This document shows positions 22,400 through 34,124 of a DNA stretch of 64,000 bases, piece after piece. The notes below the pieces were generated by a model that saw only the letters and a program-made list of their open reading frames with translations, did not search any database and had not been told where the DNA came from. The translations under genes were made by a program, and so were the position numbers. Positions within the stretch are counted from its first letter, which is position 1. Each line of letters begins with the position of its first letter. This DNA comes from Clusia tigrina (lineage: Eukaryota > Arthropoda > Insecta > Diptera > Clusiidae), in NCBI GenBank assembly GCA_920105625.2, contig OV050032.1, forward strand, positions 91,062,542 to 91,126,541. The letters are read 5' to 3'.

Positions 22400-22609
22400 T
22401 GTTAGCAAGATTAAAATTATTAATTCACATTTCAATTATATTTGTGGTGTGGTTGGTTTAAATTTCAGTGCCAGCTTCTTGGTTGTTTAGAATTTGCTGC
22501 TTCCTTCTCGGCTGCTCGTCTGCTACTCACTCGTTCGTTCAAAAATTACTGGACGAGTTTGTACTTCGGCGAGACATTTTACGGCGAAGACAGAGCTTTT
22601 AGTGCGACA
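22346..22609 (-). repeat. 5' LTR of the BEL/Pao element
   Basis: 264 bp, the same as 16326-16589 at every base I compared. It should hold the promoter. No convincing TATA plus initiator pair stands out; a tccagt at sense position 60-65 is only a weak initiator candidate. In sense it contains an ATG immediately followed by TGA (22430-22425), a minimal start-stop frame if it lies in the transcript. Confidence 0.96.
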
Positions 22610-22614
22610 GGTAG
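22610..22614. other. Target-site duplication, right copy
   Basis: ggtag directly after the 5' LTR end, equal to 16321-16325. Satellite sequence resumes with catagctttgagc, so removing the element plus one ggtag restores an ordinary monomer with no loss of bases. Confidence 0.95.
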
Positions 22615-24352
22615 CATAGCTTTGAGCAATAGCTTAAATAGACAAGAGGCTCGAGTAATTTATTGTTACAAAATTTCAAGGTTTTATGACGCTCCAGTAA
22701 AAACTTACAAGCATTTGTATGTTGCAAACTTTGATAGGTGTAGGACGTACCGTATAGAAGTTAGGGCCATTTGAAGTTTTCTCAGTGTTTGATTTGGGAC
22801 TCAAGGGTAGCATAGCTTTGAGCGATAGATTAGATTGACAAGAGGCTCGAGTAATTTTATGTTACAAAATTTCAAGGTTTTATGACGCTCCAGTAAAAAC
22901 TTACAAGCATTTGTATGTTGCAAACTTTGATAGGTGTAGGACGTACCGTATAGAAGTTAAGGCCATTTGAAGTTTTCTCAGTGTTTGATTTGGGACTCAA
23001 GGGTAGCATGGCTTTGAGCAATAGATTAGATTGACAAGAGGCTCGAGTAATTTTATGTTACAAAATTTCAAGGTTTTATGACGCTCCAGTAAAAACTTAC
23101 AAGCATTTGTATGTTGCAAACTTTGATAGGTGTAGGACGTACCGTATAGAAGTTAGGGCCATTTGAAGTTTTCTCAGTGTTTGATTTGGGACTCAAGGGT
23201 AGCATAGCTTTGAGCAATAGCTTAAATAGACAAGAGGCTCGAGTAATTTATTGTTACAAAATTTCAAGGTTTTATGACGCTCCAGTAAAAACTTACAAGC
23301 ATTTGTATGTTGCAAACTTTGATAGGTGTAGGACGTACCGTATAGAAGTTAGGGCCATTTGAAGCTTTCTCAGTGTTTGATTTGGGACTCAAGGGTGGCA
23401 TAGCTTTGAGCGATAGCTTTAATTGACAAGAGGCTCGAGTACTTTATTGTTACAAAATTTCAAGGTTTTGTGACGCTCCAGTAAAAAGTTACAAGCATTT
23501 CTATATTGCAAACTTTGATAGGTGTAGGACGTACCGTATAGAACTTAGGGCCATTTGAAGTTTTCTCAGTGTTTGATTTGGGACTCAAGAGTAGCATAGC
23601 TTTGAGCGATAGATTAGATTGGCAAGAGGCTCGAGTACTTTATTGTTACAAAATTTCAAGGTTTTATGACGCTCCAGTAAAAAGTTACAAGCATTTGTAT
23701 GTTGCAAACTTTGATAGGTGTAGGACGTACCGTATAGAAGTTAGGGCCATTTGAAGTTTTATCAGTGTTTCATTTGGGACTCAAGGGTAGCATAGCTTTG
23801 AGCGATAGATTAAATTGGCAAGAGGCTCGAGTACTTTATAGTTACAAAATTTCAAGGTTTTATGACGCTCCAGTGAAAAGTTACAAGCATTTGTATGTTG
23901 CAAACTTTCATACGTGTAGGACGTACCGTATAGAAGTTAGGGCCATTTGAAGTTTTATCAGTGTTTGATTTGGGACTCAAGGGTAGCATAGCTTTTAGCG
24001 ATAGCTTTAATTGACAAGAGGCTCGAGTACTTTATTGTTACAAAATTTCAAGGTTTTATGACGCTCCAGTAAAAAGTTACAAGCATTTGTATGTTGCAAA
24101 CTTTGATAGGTGTAGGACGTACCGTATAGAAGTTAGGGCCATTTGAAGTTTTCTCAGTGTTTGATTTGGGACTCAAGGGTAGCATAGCTTTGAGCGATAG
24201 ATTAGATTGGGAAGAGGCTCGAGTACTTTATTGTTACAAAATTTCAAGGTTTTATGACGCTCCAGTAAAAAGTTACAAGCATTTGTATGTTGCAAACTTT
24301 GATAGGTGTAGGACGTACCGTATAGAAGTTAGGGCCATTTGAAGTTTTATCA

Positions 24353-26505
24353 GTGTTTCATTTGGGACTCAAGGGTAGCATAGCTTTGAGCGATAGATTA
24401 GATTGGGAAGAGGCTCGAGTACTTTATTATTACAAAATTTCAAGGTTTTATGACGCTCCAGTAAAAACTTACAACCATTTGTATGTTGCAAACTTTGATA
24501 GGTGTAGGACGTACCGTATAGAAGTTAGGGCCATTTGAAGTTTTCTCAGTGTTTGATTTGGGATTCAAGGGTAGCATAGCTTTGAGCGATAGATTAGATT
24601 GACAAGAGGCTCGAGTAATTTATTGTTACAAAATTTCAAGGTTTTATGACGCTCCAGTAAAAAGTTACAAGCATTTGTATGTTGCAAACTTTGATAGGTG
24701 TAGGACGTACCGTATAGAAGTTAGGGCCTTTTGAAGTTTTCTCAGTGTTTGATTTGGGACTCAAGGGTAGCATAGCTTTGAGCGATATATTAGATTGACA
24801 AGAGGCTCGAGTAATTTATTGTTACAAAATTTCAAGGTTTTATGACGCTCCAGTAAAAACTTACAAGCATTTGTATGTTGCAAACTTTGATAGGTGTAGG
24901 ACGTACCGTATAGAAGTTAAGGCCATTTGAAGTTTTCTCAGTGGATTTGGGACTCAAGGGTAGCATAGCTTTGAGCAATAGCTTAAATAGACAAGAGGCT
25001 CGAGTAATTTATTGTTACAAAATTTCAAGGTTTTATGACGCTCCAGTAAAAAGTTACAAGCATTTGTATGTTGCAAACTTTGATAGGTGTAGGACGTACC
25101 GTATAGAAGTTAGGGCCATTTGAAGTTTTCTCAGTGTTTGATTTGGGACTCAAGGGTAGCATAGCTTTGAGCAATGGCTTAAATAGACAAGAGGCTCGAG
25201 TAATTTATTGTTACAAAATTTCAAGGTTTTATGACGCTCCAGTAAAAAGTTACAAGCATTTGTATGTTGCAAACTTTGATAGGTGTAGGACGTACCGTAT
25301 AGAAGTTATGGCCGTTTGAAGTTTTCTCAGTGTTTCATTTGGGCCTCAAGGGTAGCATAGCTTTGAGCAATAGCTTAAATAGACAAGAGGCTCGAGTAAT
25401 TTATTGTTACAAAATTTCAAGGTTTTATGACGCTCCAGTAAAAACTTACAAGCATTTGTATATTACAAACTTTGATAGGTGTAGGACGTACCGTATAGAA
25501 GTTACGGCCATGTGAAGTTTTCTCAGTGTTTGAATTGGGACTCAAGGGTAGCATAGCTTTGAGCGATAGCTTTAATTTACAAGAGGCTCGAGTACTTTAT
25601 TGTTACAAAATTTCAAGGTTTTGTGACGCTCCAGTAAAAAGTTACAAGCATTTGTATATTGCAATCTTTGATAAGTGTAGGACGTACCGTATAGAAGTTA
25701 GGGCCATTTGAAGTTTTCAGAGTGTTTGATTTTTGACTCAAGGGTAGCATAGCTTTGAGCGATAGATTAGATTGGCAAGAGGCTCGAGTACTTTATTGTT
25801 ACAAAATTTCAAGGTTTTATGACGCTCTAGTAAAAAGTTACAAGCATTTGTATTTTGCAAAATTTGATAGGTGTAGGACGTACCGTATAGAAGTTAGGGC
25901 CATTTGAAGTTTTATCAGTGTCTGATTTGGGACTCAAGGGTAGCATAGCTTTGAGCGATAGCTTTAATTGGCAAGAGGCTCGAGTACTTTATTGTTACAA
26001 AATTTCAAGGTTTTCTGACGCTCCAGTAAAAAGTTACAAGCATTTGTATATTGCAAACTTTAATAGGTGTAGGACGTACCGTATAGAAGTTAGGGCCATT
26101 TGAAGTTTTCTCAGTGTTTGATTTGGGACTCAAGGGAAGCATAGCTTTGAGCGATAGATTAGATTGGCAAGAGGCTCGAGTAATTTATTGTTACAAAATT
26201 TCAAGGTTTTATGACGCTCCAGTAAAAAGTTACAAGCATTTGTATGTTGCAAACTTTCATACGTGTAGGACGTACCGTATAGAAGTTAGGGCCATTTGAA
26301 GTTTTATCAGTGTTTGATTTGGGACTCAAGGGTAGCATAGCTTTTAGCGATAGCTTTAATTGACAAGAGGCTCGAGTACTTTATTGTTACAAAATTTCAA
26401 GGTTTTATGACGCTCCAGTAAAAAGTTACAAGCATTTGTATGTTGCAAACTTTGATAGGTGTAGGACGTACCGTATAGAAGTTAGGGCCATTTGAAGTTT
26501 TCTCA
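24353..26505 (+). repeat. 12-monomer HOR, copy A (partial)
   Basis: An 11-monomer stretch sharing its order with copy B (shift 2,349, i.e. 12 x 196 minus 3). Shared markers in order: gggattcaagg monomer, gatatatt monomer, the 3-bp-short monomer at 24941, the gttatggccg monomer, the gggcctcaagg monomer, the tgaattggg monomer at 25526, the gattttt-gactc monomer and the tgtctgattt monomer at 25918. It diverges at 26114, where a different monomer replaces the tttatttttac variant. Confidence 0.85.
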
Positions 26506-28854
26506 GTGTTTGATTTGGGACTCAAGGGTAGCATAGCTTTGAGCGATAGATTAGATTGGGAAGAGGCTCGAGTACTTTATTGTTACAAAATTTCAAGGTT
26601 TTATGACGCTCCAGTAAAAACTTACATCCATTTGTATGTTGCAAACTTTGATAGGTGTAGGACGTACCGTATAGATGTTAGGGCCATTTGAAGTTTTATC
26701 AGTGTTTGATTTGGGACTCAAGGGTAGCATAGCTTTGAGCGATAGATTAGATTGGCAAGAGGCTCGAGTACTTTATTGTTACAAAATGTCAAGGTTTTAT
26801 GACGCTCCAGTAAAAACTTACAAGCATTTGTATGTTGCAAACTTTGATAGGTGTAGGACGTACCGTATAGAAGTTAGGGCCATTTGAAGTTTTCTCAGTG
26901 TTTGATTTGGGATTCAAGGGTAGCATAGCTTTGAGCGATAGATTAGATTGACAAGAGGCTCGAGTAATTTATTGTTACAAAATTTCAAGGTTTTATGACG
27001 CTCCAGTAAAAAGTTACAAGCATTTGTATGTTGCAAACTTTGATAGGTGTAGGACGTACCGTATAGAAGTTAGGGCCTTTTGAAGTTTTCTCAGTGTTTG
27101 ATTTGGGACTCAAGGGTAGCATAGCTTTGAGCGATATATTAGATTGACAAGAGGCTCGAGTAATTTATTGTTACAAAATTTCAAGGTTTTATGACGCTCC
27201 AGTAAAAACTTACAAGCATTTGTATGTTGCAAACTTTGATAGGTGTAGGACGTACCGTATAGAAGTTAAGGCCATTTGAAGTTTTCTCAGTGGATTTGGG
27301 ACTCAAGGGTAGCATAGCTTTGAGCAATAGCTTAAATAGACAAGAGGCTCGAGTAATTTATTGTTACAAAATTTCAAGGTTTTATGACGCTCCAGTAAAA
27401 AGTTACAAGCATTTGTATGTTGCAAACTTTGATAGGTGTAGGACGTACCGTATAGAAGTTAGGGCCATTTGAAGTTTTCTCAGTGTTTGATTTGGGACTC
27501 AAGGGTAGCATAGCTTTGAGCAATGGCTTAAATAGACAAGAGGCTCGAGTAATTTATTGTTACAAAATTTCAAGGTTTTATGACGCTCCAGTAAAAAGTT
27601 ACAAGCATTTGTATGTTGCAAACTTTGATAGGTGTAGGACGTACCGTATAGAAGTTATGGCCGTTTGAAGTTTTCTCAGTGTTTCATTTGGGCCTCAAGG
27701 GTAGCATAGCTTTGAGCAATAGCTTAAATAGACAAGAGGCTCGAGTAATTTATTGTTACAAAATTTCAAGGTTTTATGACGCTCCAGTAAAAACTTACAA
27801 GCATTTGTATATTGCAAACTTTGATAGGTGTAGGACGTACCGTATAGAAGTTACGGCCATGTGAAGTTTTCTCAGTGTTTGAATTGGGACTCAAGGGTAG
27901 CATAGCTTTGAGCGATAGCTTTAATTTACAAGAGGCTCGAGTACTTTATTGTTACAAAATTTCAAGGTTTTGTGACGCTCCAGTAAAAAGTTACAAGCAT
28001 TTGTATATTGCAATCTTTGATAAGTGTAGGACGTACCGTATAGAAGTTAGGGCCATTTGAAGTTTTCAGAGTGTTTGATTTTTGACTCAAGGGTAGCATA
28101 GCTTTGAGCGATAGATTAGATTGGCAAGAGGCTCGAGTACTTTATTGTTACAAAATTTCAAGGTTTTATGACGCTCTAGTAAAAAGTTACAAGCATTTGT
28201 ATGTTGCAAAATTTGATAGGTGTAGGACGTACCGTATAGAAGTTAGGGCCATTTGAAGTTTTATCAGTGTCTGATTTGGGACTCAAGGGTAGCATAGCTT
28301 TGAGCGATAGCTTTAATTGGCAAGAGGCTCGAGTACTTTATTGTTACAAAATTTCAAGGTTTTCTGACGCTCCAGTAAAAAGTTACAAGCATTTGTATAT
28401 TGCAAACTTTAATAGGTGGAGGACGTACCGTATAGAAGTTAGGGCCATTTGAAGTTTTCTCAGTGTTTGATTTGGGACTCAAGGGTAGCATAGCTTTGAG
28501 CGATAGATTAGATTGGCAAGAGGCTCGAGTACTTTATTTTTACAAAATTTCAAGGTTTTATGACGCTCCAGTAAAAATTTACAAGCATTTGTATGTTGCA
28601 AACTTTCATAGGTGTAGGACGTACCGTATAGAAGTTAGGGCCATTTGAAGTTTAATCAGTGTTTGATTTGGGACTCAAGGGTAGCATAGCTTTGAGCGAT
28701 AGATTAGATTGGCAAGAGGCTCGAGTACTTTATTGTTACAAAATTTCAAGGTTTTATGACGCTCCAGTAAAAACTTACAAGCATTTGTATGTTGCAAACT
28801 TTGATAGGTGTAGGACGTACCGTATAGAAGTTAGGGCCATTTGAAGTTTTCTCA
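26506..28854 (+). repeat. 12-monomer HOR, copy B (reference, 2,349 bp)
   Basis: The fullest copy. It begins with a gattgggaagagg monomer, then an aaaatgtcaagg monomer, then the marker series described for copy A, then the tttatttttac monomer at 28463 and a subtype 1 monomer at 28659. The other copies lie at shifts of 3,522 (C), 10,749 (D) and 14,856 (E). Confidence 0.88.
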
Positions 28855-30027
28855 GTGTTTGATTTGGGACTCAAGGGTAGCATAGCTTTGAGCGATAGAT
28901 TAGATTGACAAGAGGCTCGAGTAATTTATTGTAACAAAATTTCAAGGTTTTATGACGCTCCAGTAAAAACTTACAAGCATTTGTATGTTGCAAACTTTGA
29001 TAAGTGTAGGACGTACCGTATAGAAGTTAAGGCCTTTTGAAGTTTTCTCAGTGTTTGATTTGGGACTCAAGGGTAGCATAGCTTTGATCGATAGATTAGA
29101 TTGGCAAGAGGCTCGAGTACTTTATTGTTACAAAATTTCAAGGTTTTATGACGCTCCAGTAAAAACTTACAAGCATTTGTATGTTGCAAACTTTGATAGG
29201 TGTAGGACGTACCGTATACAAGTTAGGGCCTTTTGAAGTTTTCTCAGTGTTTGATTTGGGACTCAAGGGTAGCATAGCTTTGAGCGATAGATTAGATTGA
29301 CAAGAGGCTCGAGTAATTTATTGTTACAAAATTTCAAGGTTTTATGACGCTCCAGTAAAAACTTACAAGCATTTGTATGTTGCAAACTTTGATAAGTGTA
29401 GGACGTACCGTATAGAAGTTAAGGCCATTTGAAGTTTTCTCAGTGGATTTGGGACTGAAGGGTAGCATAGCTTTGAGCAATAGCTTAAATAGACAAGAGG
29501 CTCGAGTAATTTATTGTTACAAAATTTCAAGGTTTTATGACGCTCCAGTAAAAAGTTACAAGCATTTGTATGTTGCAAACTTTGATAGGTGTAGGACGTA
29601 CCGTATAGAAGTTAGGGCCATTTGAAGTTTTCTCAGTGTTTGATTTGGGACTCAAGGGTAGCATAGCTTTGAGCAATGGCTTAAATAGACAAGAGGCTCG
29701 AGTAATTTATTGTTACAAAATTTCAAGGTTTTATGACGCTCCAGTAAAAAGTTACAAGCATTTGTATGTTGCAAACTTTCATACGTGTAGGACGTACCGT
29801 ATAGAAGTTAGGGCCATTTGAAGTTTTATCAGTGTTTGATTTGGGACTCAAGGGTAGCATAGCTTTTAGCGATAGCTTTAATTGACAAGAGGCTCGAGTA
29901 CTTTATTGTTACAAAATTTCAAGGTTTTATCACGCTCCAGTAAAAAGTTACAAGCATTTGTATGTTGCAAACTTTGATAGGTGTAGGACGTACCGTATAG
30001 AAGTTAGGGCCATTTGAAGTTTTCTCA

Positions 30028-32367
30028 GTGTTTGATTTGGGACTCAAGGGTAGCATAGCTTTGAGCGATAGATTAGATTGGGAAGAGGCTCGAGTACTTT
30101 ATTGTTACAAAATTTCAAGGTTTTATGACGCTCCAGTAAAAACTTACATCCATTTGTATGTTGCAAACTTTGATAGGTGTAGGACGTACCGTATAGATGT
30201 TAGGGCCATTTGAAGTTTTATCAGTGTTTGATTTGGGACTCAAGGGTAGCATAGCTTTGAGCGATAGATTAGATTGGCAAGAGGCTCGAGTACTTTATTG
30301 TTACAAAATGTCAAGGTTTTATGACGCTCCAGTAAAAACTTACAAGCATTTGTATGTTGCAAACTTTGATAGGTGTAGGACGTACCGTATAGAAGTTAGG
30401 GTCATTTGAAGTTTTCTCAGTGTTTTATTTGGGATTCAAGGGTAGCATAGCTTTGAGCGATAGATTAGATTGACAAGAGGCTCGAGTAATTTATTGTTAC
30501 AAAATTTCAAGGTTTTATGACGCTCCAGTAAAAAGTTACAAGCATTTGTATGTTGCAAACTTTGATAGGTGTAGGACGTACCGTATAGAAGTTAGGGCCT
30601 TTTGAAGTTTTCTCAGTGTTTGATTTGGGACTCAAGGGTAGCATAGCTTTGAGCGATATATTAGATTGACAAGAGGCTCGAGTAATTTATTGTTACAAAA
30701 TTTCAAGGTTTTATGACGCTCCAGTAAAAACTTACAAGCATTTGTATGTTGCAAACTTTGATAGGTGTAGGACGTACCGTATAGAAGTTAAGGCCATTTG
30801 AAGTTTTCTCAGTGGATTTGGGACTCAAGGGTAGCATAGCTTTGAGCAATAGCTTAAATAGACAAGAGGCTCGAGTAATTTATTGTTACAAAATTTCAAG
30901 GTTTTATGACGCTCCAGTAAAAAGTTACAAGCATTTGTATGTTGCAAACTTTGATAGGTGTAGGACGTACCGTATAGAAGTTAGGGCCATTTGAAGTTTT
31001 CTCAGTGTTTGATTTGGGACTCAAGGGTAGCATAGCTTTGAGCAATGGCTTAAATAGACAAGAGGCTCGAGTAATTTATTGTTACAAAATTTCAAGGTTT
31101 TATGACGCTCCAGTAAAAAGTTACAAGCATTTGTATATTGCAAACTTTGATAGGTGTAGGACGTACCGTATAGAAGTTATGGCCGTTTGAAGTTTTCTCA
31201 GTGTTTCATTTGGGCCTCAAGGGTAGCATAGCTTTGAGCAATAGCTTAAATAGACAAGAGGCTCGAGTAATTTATTGTTACAAAATTTCAAGGTTTTATG
31301 ACGCTCCAGTAAAAACTTACAAGCATTTGTATATTGCAAACTTTGATAGGTGTAGGACGTACCGTATAGAAGTTACGGCCATGTGAAGTTTTCTCAGTGT
31401 TTGAATTGGGACTCAAGGGTAGCATAGCTTTGAGCGATAGCTTTAATTTACAAGAGGCTCGAGTACTTTATTGTTACAAAATTTCAAGGTTTTGTGACGC
31501 TCCAGTAAAAAGTTACAAGCATTTGTATATTGCAATCTTTGATAAGTGTAGGACGTACCGTATGGCCATTTGAAGTTTTCAGAGTGTTTGATTTTTGACT
31601 CAAGGGTAGCATAGCTTTGAGCGATAGATTGGATTGGCAAGAGGCTCGAGTACTTTATTGTTACAAAATTTCAAGGTTTTATGACGCTCTAGTAAAAAGT
31701 TACAAGCATTTGTATGTTGCAAAATTTGATAAGTGTAGGACGTACCGTATAGAAGTTAGGGCCATTTGAAGTTTTATCAGTGTCTGATTTGGGACTCAAG
31801 GGTAGCATAGCTTTGAGCGATAGCTTTAATTGGCAAGAGGCTCGAGTACTTTATTGTTACAAAATTTCAAGGTTTTCTGACGCTCCAGTAAAAAGTTACA
31901 AGCATTTGTATATTGCAAACTTTAATAGGTGGAGGACGTACCGTATAGAAGTTAGGGCCATTTGAAGTTTTCTCAGTGTTTGATTTGGGACTCAAGGGTA
32001 GCATAGCTTTGAGCGATAGATTAGATTGGCAAGAGGCTCGAGTACTTTATTTTTACAAAATTTCAAGGTTTTATGACGCTCCAGTAAAAATTTACAAGCA
32101 TTTGTATGTTGCAAACTTTCATAGGTGTAGGACGTACCGTATAGAAGTTAGGGCCATTTGAAGTTTAATCAGTGTTTGATTTGGGACTCAAGGGTAGCAT
32201 AGCTTTGAGCGATAGATTAGATTGGCAAGAGGCTCGAGTACTTTATTGTTACAAAATTTCAAGGTTTTATGACGCTCCAGTAAAAACTTACAAGCATTTG
32301 TATGTTGCAAACTTTGATAGGTGTAGGACGTACCGTATAGAAGTTAGGGCCTTTTGAAGTTTTCTCA
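30028..32367 (+). repeat. 12-monomer HOR, copy C (9-bp deletion)
   Basis: Matches copy B with a shift of 3,522 bp (18 x 196 minus two 3-bp losses), falling to 3,513 after a 9-bp deletion at about 31563, where accgtat runs into ggccattt. It shares with copy B the rare ggtggagg variant (28416, 31930), so B and C are closer to each other than to A, D or E at that monomer. Confidence 0.87.
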
Positions 32368-34124
32368 GTGTTTGATTTGGGACTCAAGGGTAGCATAGCT
32401 TTGAGCGATAGATTAGGTTGACAAGAGGCTCGAGTAATTTATTGTAACAAAATTTCAAGGTTTTATGACGCTCCAGTAAAAACTTACAAGCATTTGTATG
32501 TTGCAAACTTTGATAAGTGTAGGACGTACCGTATAGAAGTTAAGGCCATTTGAAGTTTTCTCAGTGGATTTGGGACTCAAGGGTAGCATAGCTTTGACCA
32601 ATAGCTTAAATAGACAAGAGGCTCGAGTAATTTATTGTTACAAAATTTCAAGGTTTTATGACGCTCCAGTAAAAAGTTACAAGCATTTGTATGTTGCAAA
32701 CTTTGATAGGTGTAGGACGTACCGTATAGAAGTTAGGGCCATTTGAAGTTTTCTCAGTGTTTGATTTGGGACTCAAGGGTAGCATAGCTTTGAGCAATGG
32801 CTTAAATAGACAAGAGGCTCGAGTAATTTATTGTTACAAAATTTCAAGGTTTTATGACGCTCCAGTAAAAAGTTACAAGCATTTGTATGTTGCAAACTTT
32901 CATACGTGTAGGACGTACCGTATAGAAGTTAGGGCCATTTGAAGTTTTATCAGTGTTTGATTTGGGACTCAAGGGTAGCATAGCTTTTAGCGATAGCTTT
33001 AATTGACAAGAGGCTCGAGTACTTTATTGTTACAAAATTTCAAGGTTTTATGACGCTCCAGTAAAAAGTTACAAGCATTTGTATGTTGCAAACTTTGATA
33101 GGTGTAGGACGTACGTATAGAAGTTAGGGCCATTTGAAGTTTTCTCAGTGTTTGATTTGGGACTCAAGGGTAGCATAGCTTTGAGCGATAGATTAGATTG
33201 GCAGGAGGCTCGAGTACTTTATTGTTACAAAATTTCAAGGTTTTATGACGCTCCAGTAAAAACTTACAAGCATTTGTATGTTGCAAGCTTTGATAGGTGT
33301 AGGACGTACCGTATAGAAGTTAGGGCCTTTTGAAGTTTTCTCAGTGTTTGATTTGGGACTCAAGGGTAGCATAGCTTTGAGCGATAGATTAGATTGACAA
33401 GAGGCTCGAGTAATTTATTGTTACAAAATTTCAAGGTTTTATGACGCTCCAGTAAAAACTTACAAGCATTTGTATGTTGCAAACTTTGATAAGTGTAGGA
33501 CGTACCGTATAGAAGTTAAGGCCATTTGAAGTTTTCTCAGTGGATTTGGGACTCAAGGGTAGCATAGCTTTGAGCAATAGCTTAAATAGACAAGAGGCTC
33601 GAGTAATTTATTGTTACAAAATTTCAAGGTTTTATGACGCTCCAGTAAAAAGTTACAAGCATTTGTATGTTGCAAACTTTGATAGGTGTAGGACGTACCG
33701 TATAGAAGTTAGGGCCATTTGAAGTTTTCTCAGTGTTTGATTTGGGACTCAAGGGTAGCATAGCTTTGAGCAATGGCTTAAATAGACAAGAGGCTCGAGT
33801 AATTTATTGTTACAAAATTTCAAGGTTTTATGACGCTCCAGTAAAAAGTTACAAGCATTTGTATGTTGCAAACTTTCATACGTGTAGGACGTACCGTATA
33901 GAAGTTAGGGCCATTTGAAGTTTTATCAGTGTTTGATTTGGGACTCAAGGGTAGCATAGCTTTTAGCGATAGCTTTAATTGACAAGAGGCTCGAGTACTT
34001 TATTGTTACAAAATTTCAAGGTTTTATGACGCTCCAGTAAAAAGTTACAAGCATTTGTATGTTGCAAACTTTGATAGGTGTAGGACGTACCGTATAGAAG
34101 TTAGGGCCATTTGAAGTTTTCTCA
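32172..34124 (+). repeat. 5-monomer (977-bp) HOR, two units
   Basis: Units 32172-33147 (976 bp, one base lost in gacgtacgtatag near 33114) and 33148-34124 (977 bp). Order: subtype 1 monomer ending gggccttttg, a subtype 1 TTGA monomer with gataagtg, the 3-bp-short subtype 2 monomer, a gcaatggc monomer with ttcatacgtg, and a subtype 3 monomer. A partial third unit begins at 34125 and switches to the 12-monomer pattern at 34517. Related units recur near 35690, 39408 and 40385. Confidence 0.83.

Larger units (their letters stand above)
16326..22609 (-). mobile_element. Complete BEL/Pao LTR retrotransposon
   Basis: A 6,284-bp element on the minus strand. Sense order is: 5' LTR (22609-22346), leader (22345-21883), gag-pol ORF (21882-16579), polypurine tract (16600-16590), 3' LTR (16589-16326). 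Both LTRs are 264 bp, begin TG and end CA in sense, and appear identical in a line-by-line comparison. The insertion is flanked by a 5-bp duplication. The superfamily call rests on domain order (gag with DUF1759-like region, protease, RT, RNase H, integrase, DUF5641-like C-terminus) and a single fused ORF without env. Intact coding and matching LTRs imply a very recent insertion that could still be active. I do not assign a named family. Confidence 0.96.

Noticed and set aside
16326..22609. env gene in the retrotransposon
   Set aside because: The space between integrase and the 3' LTR is zero: gag-pol itself ends in the LTR. No third ORF exists.
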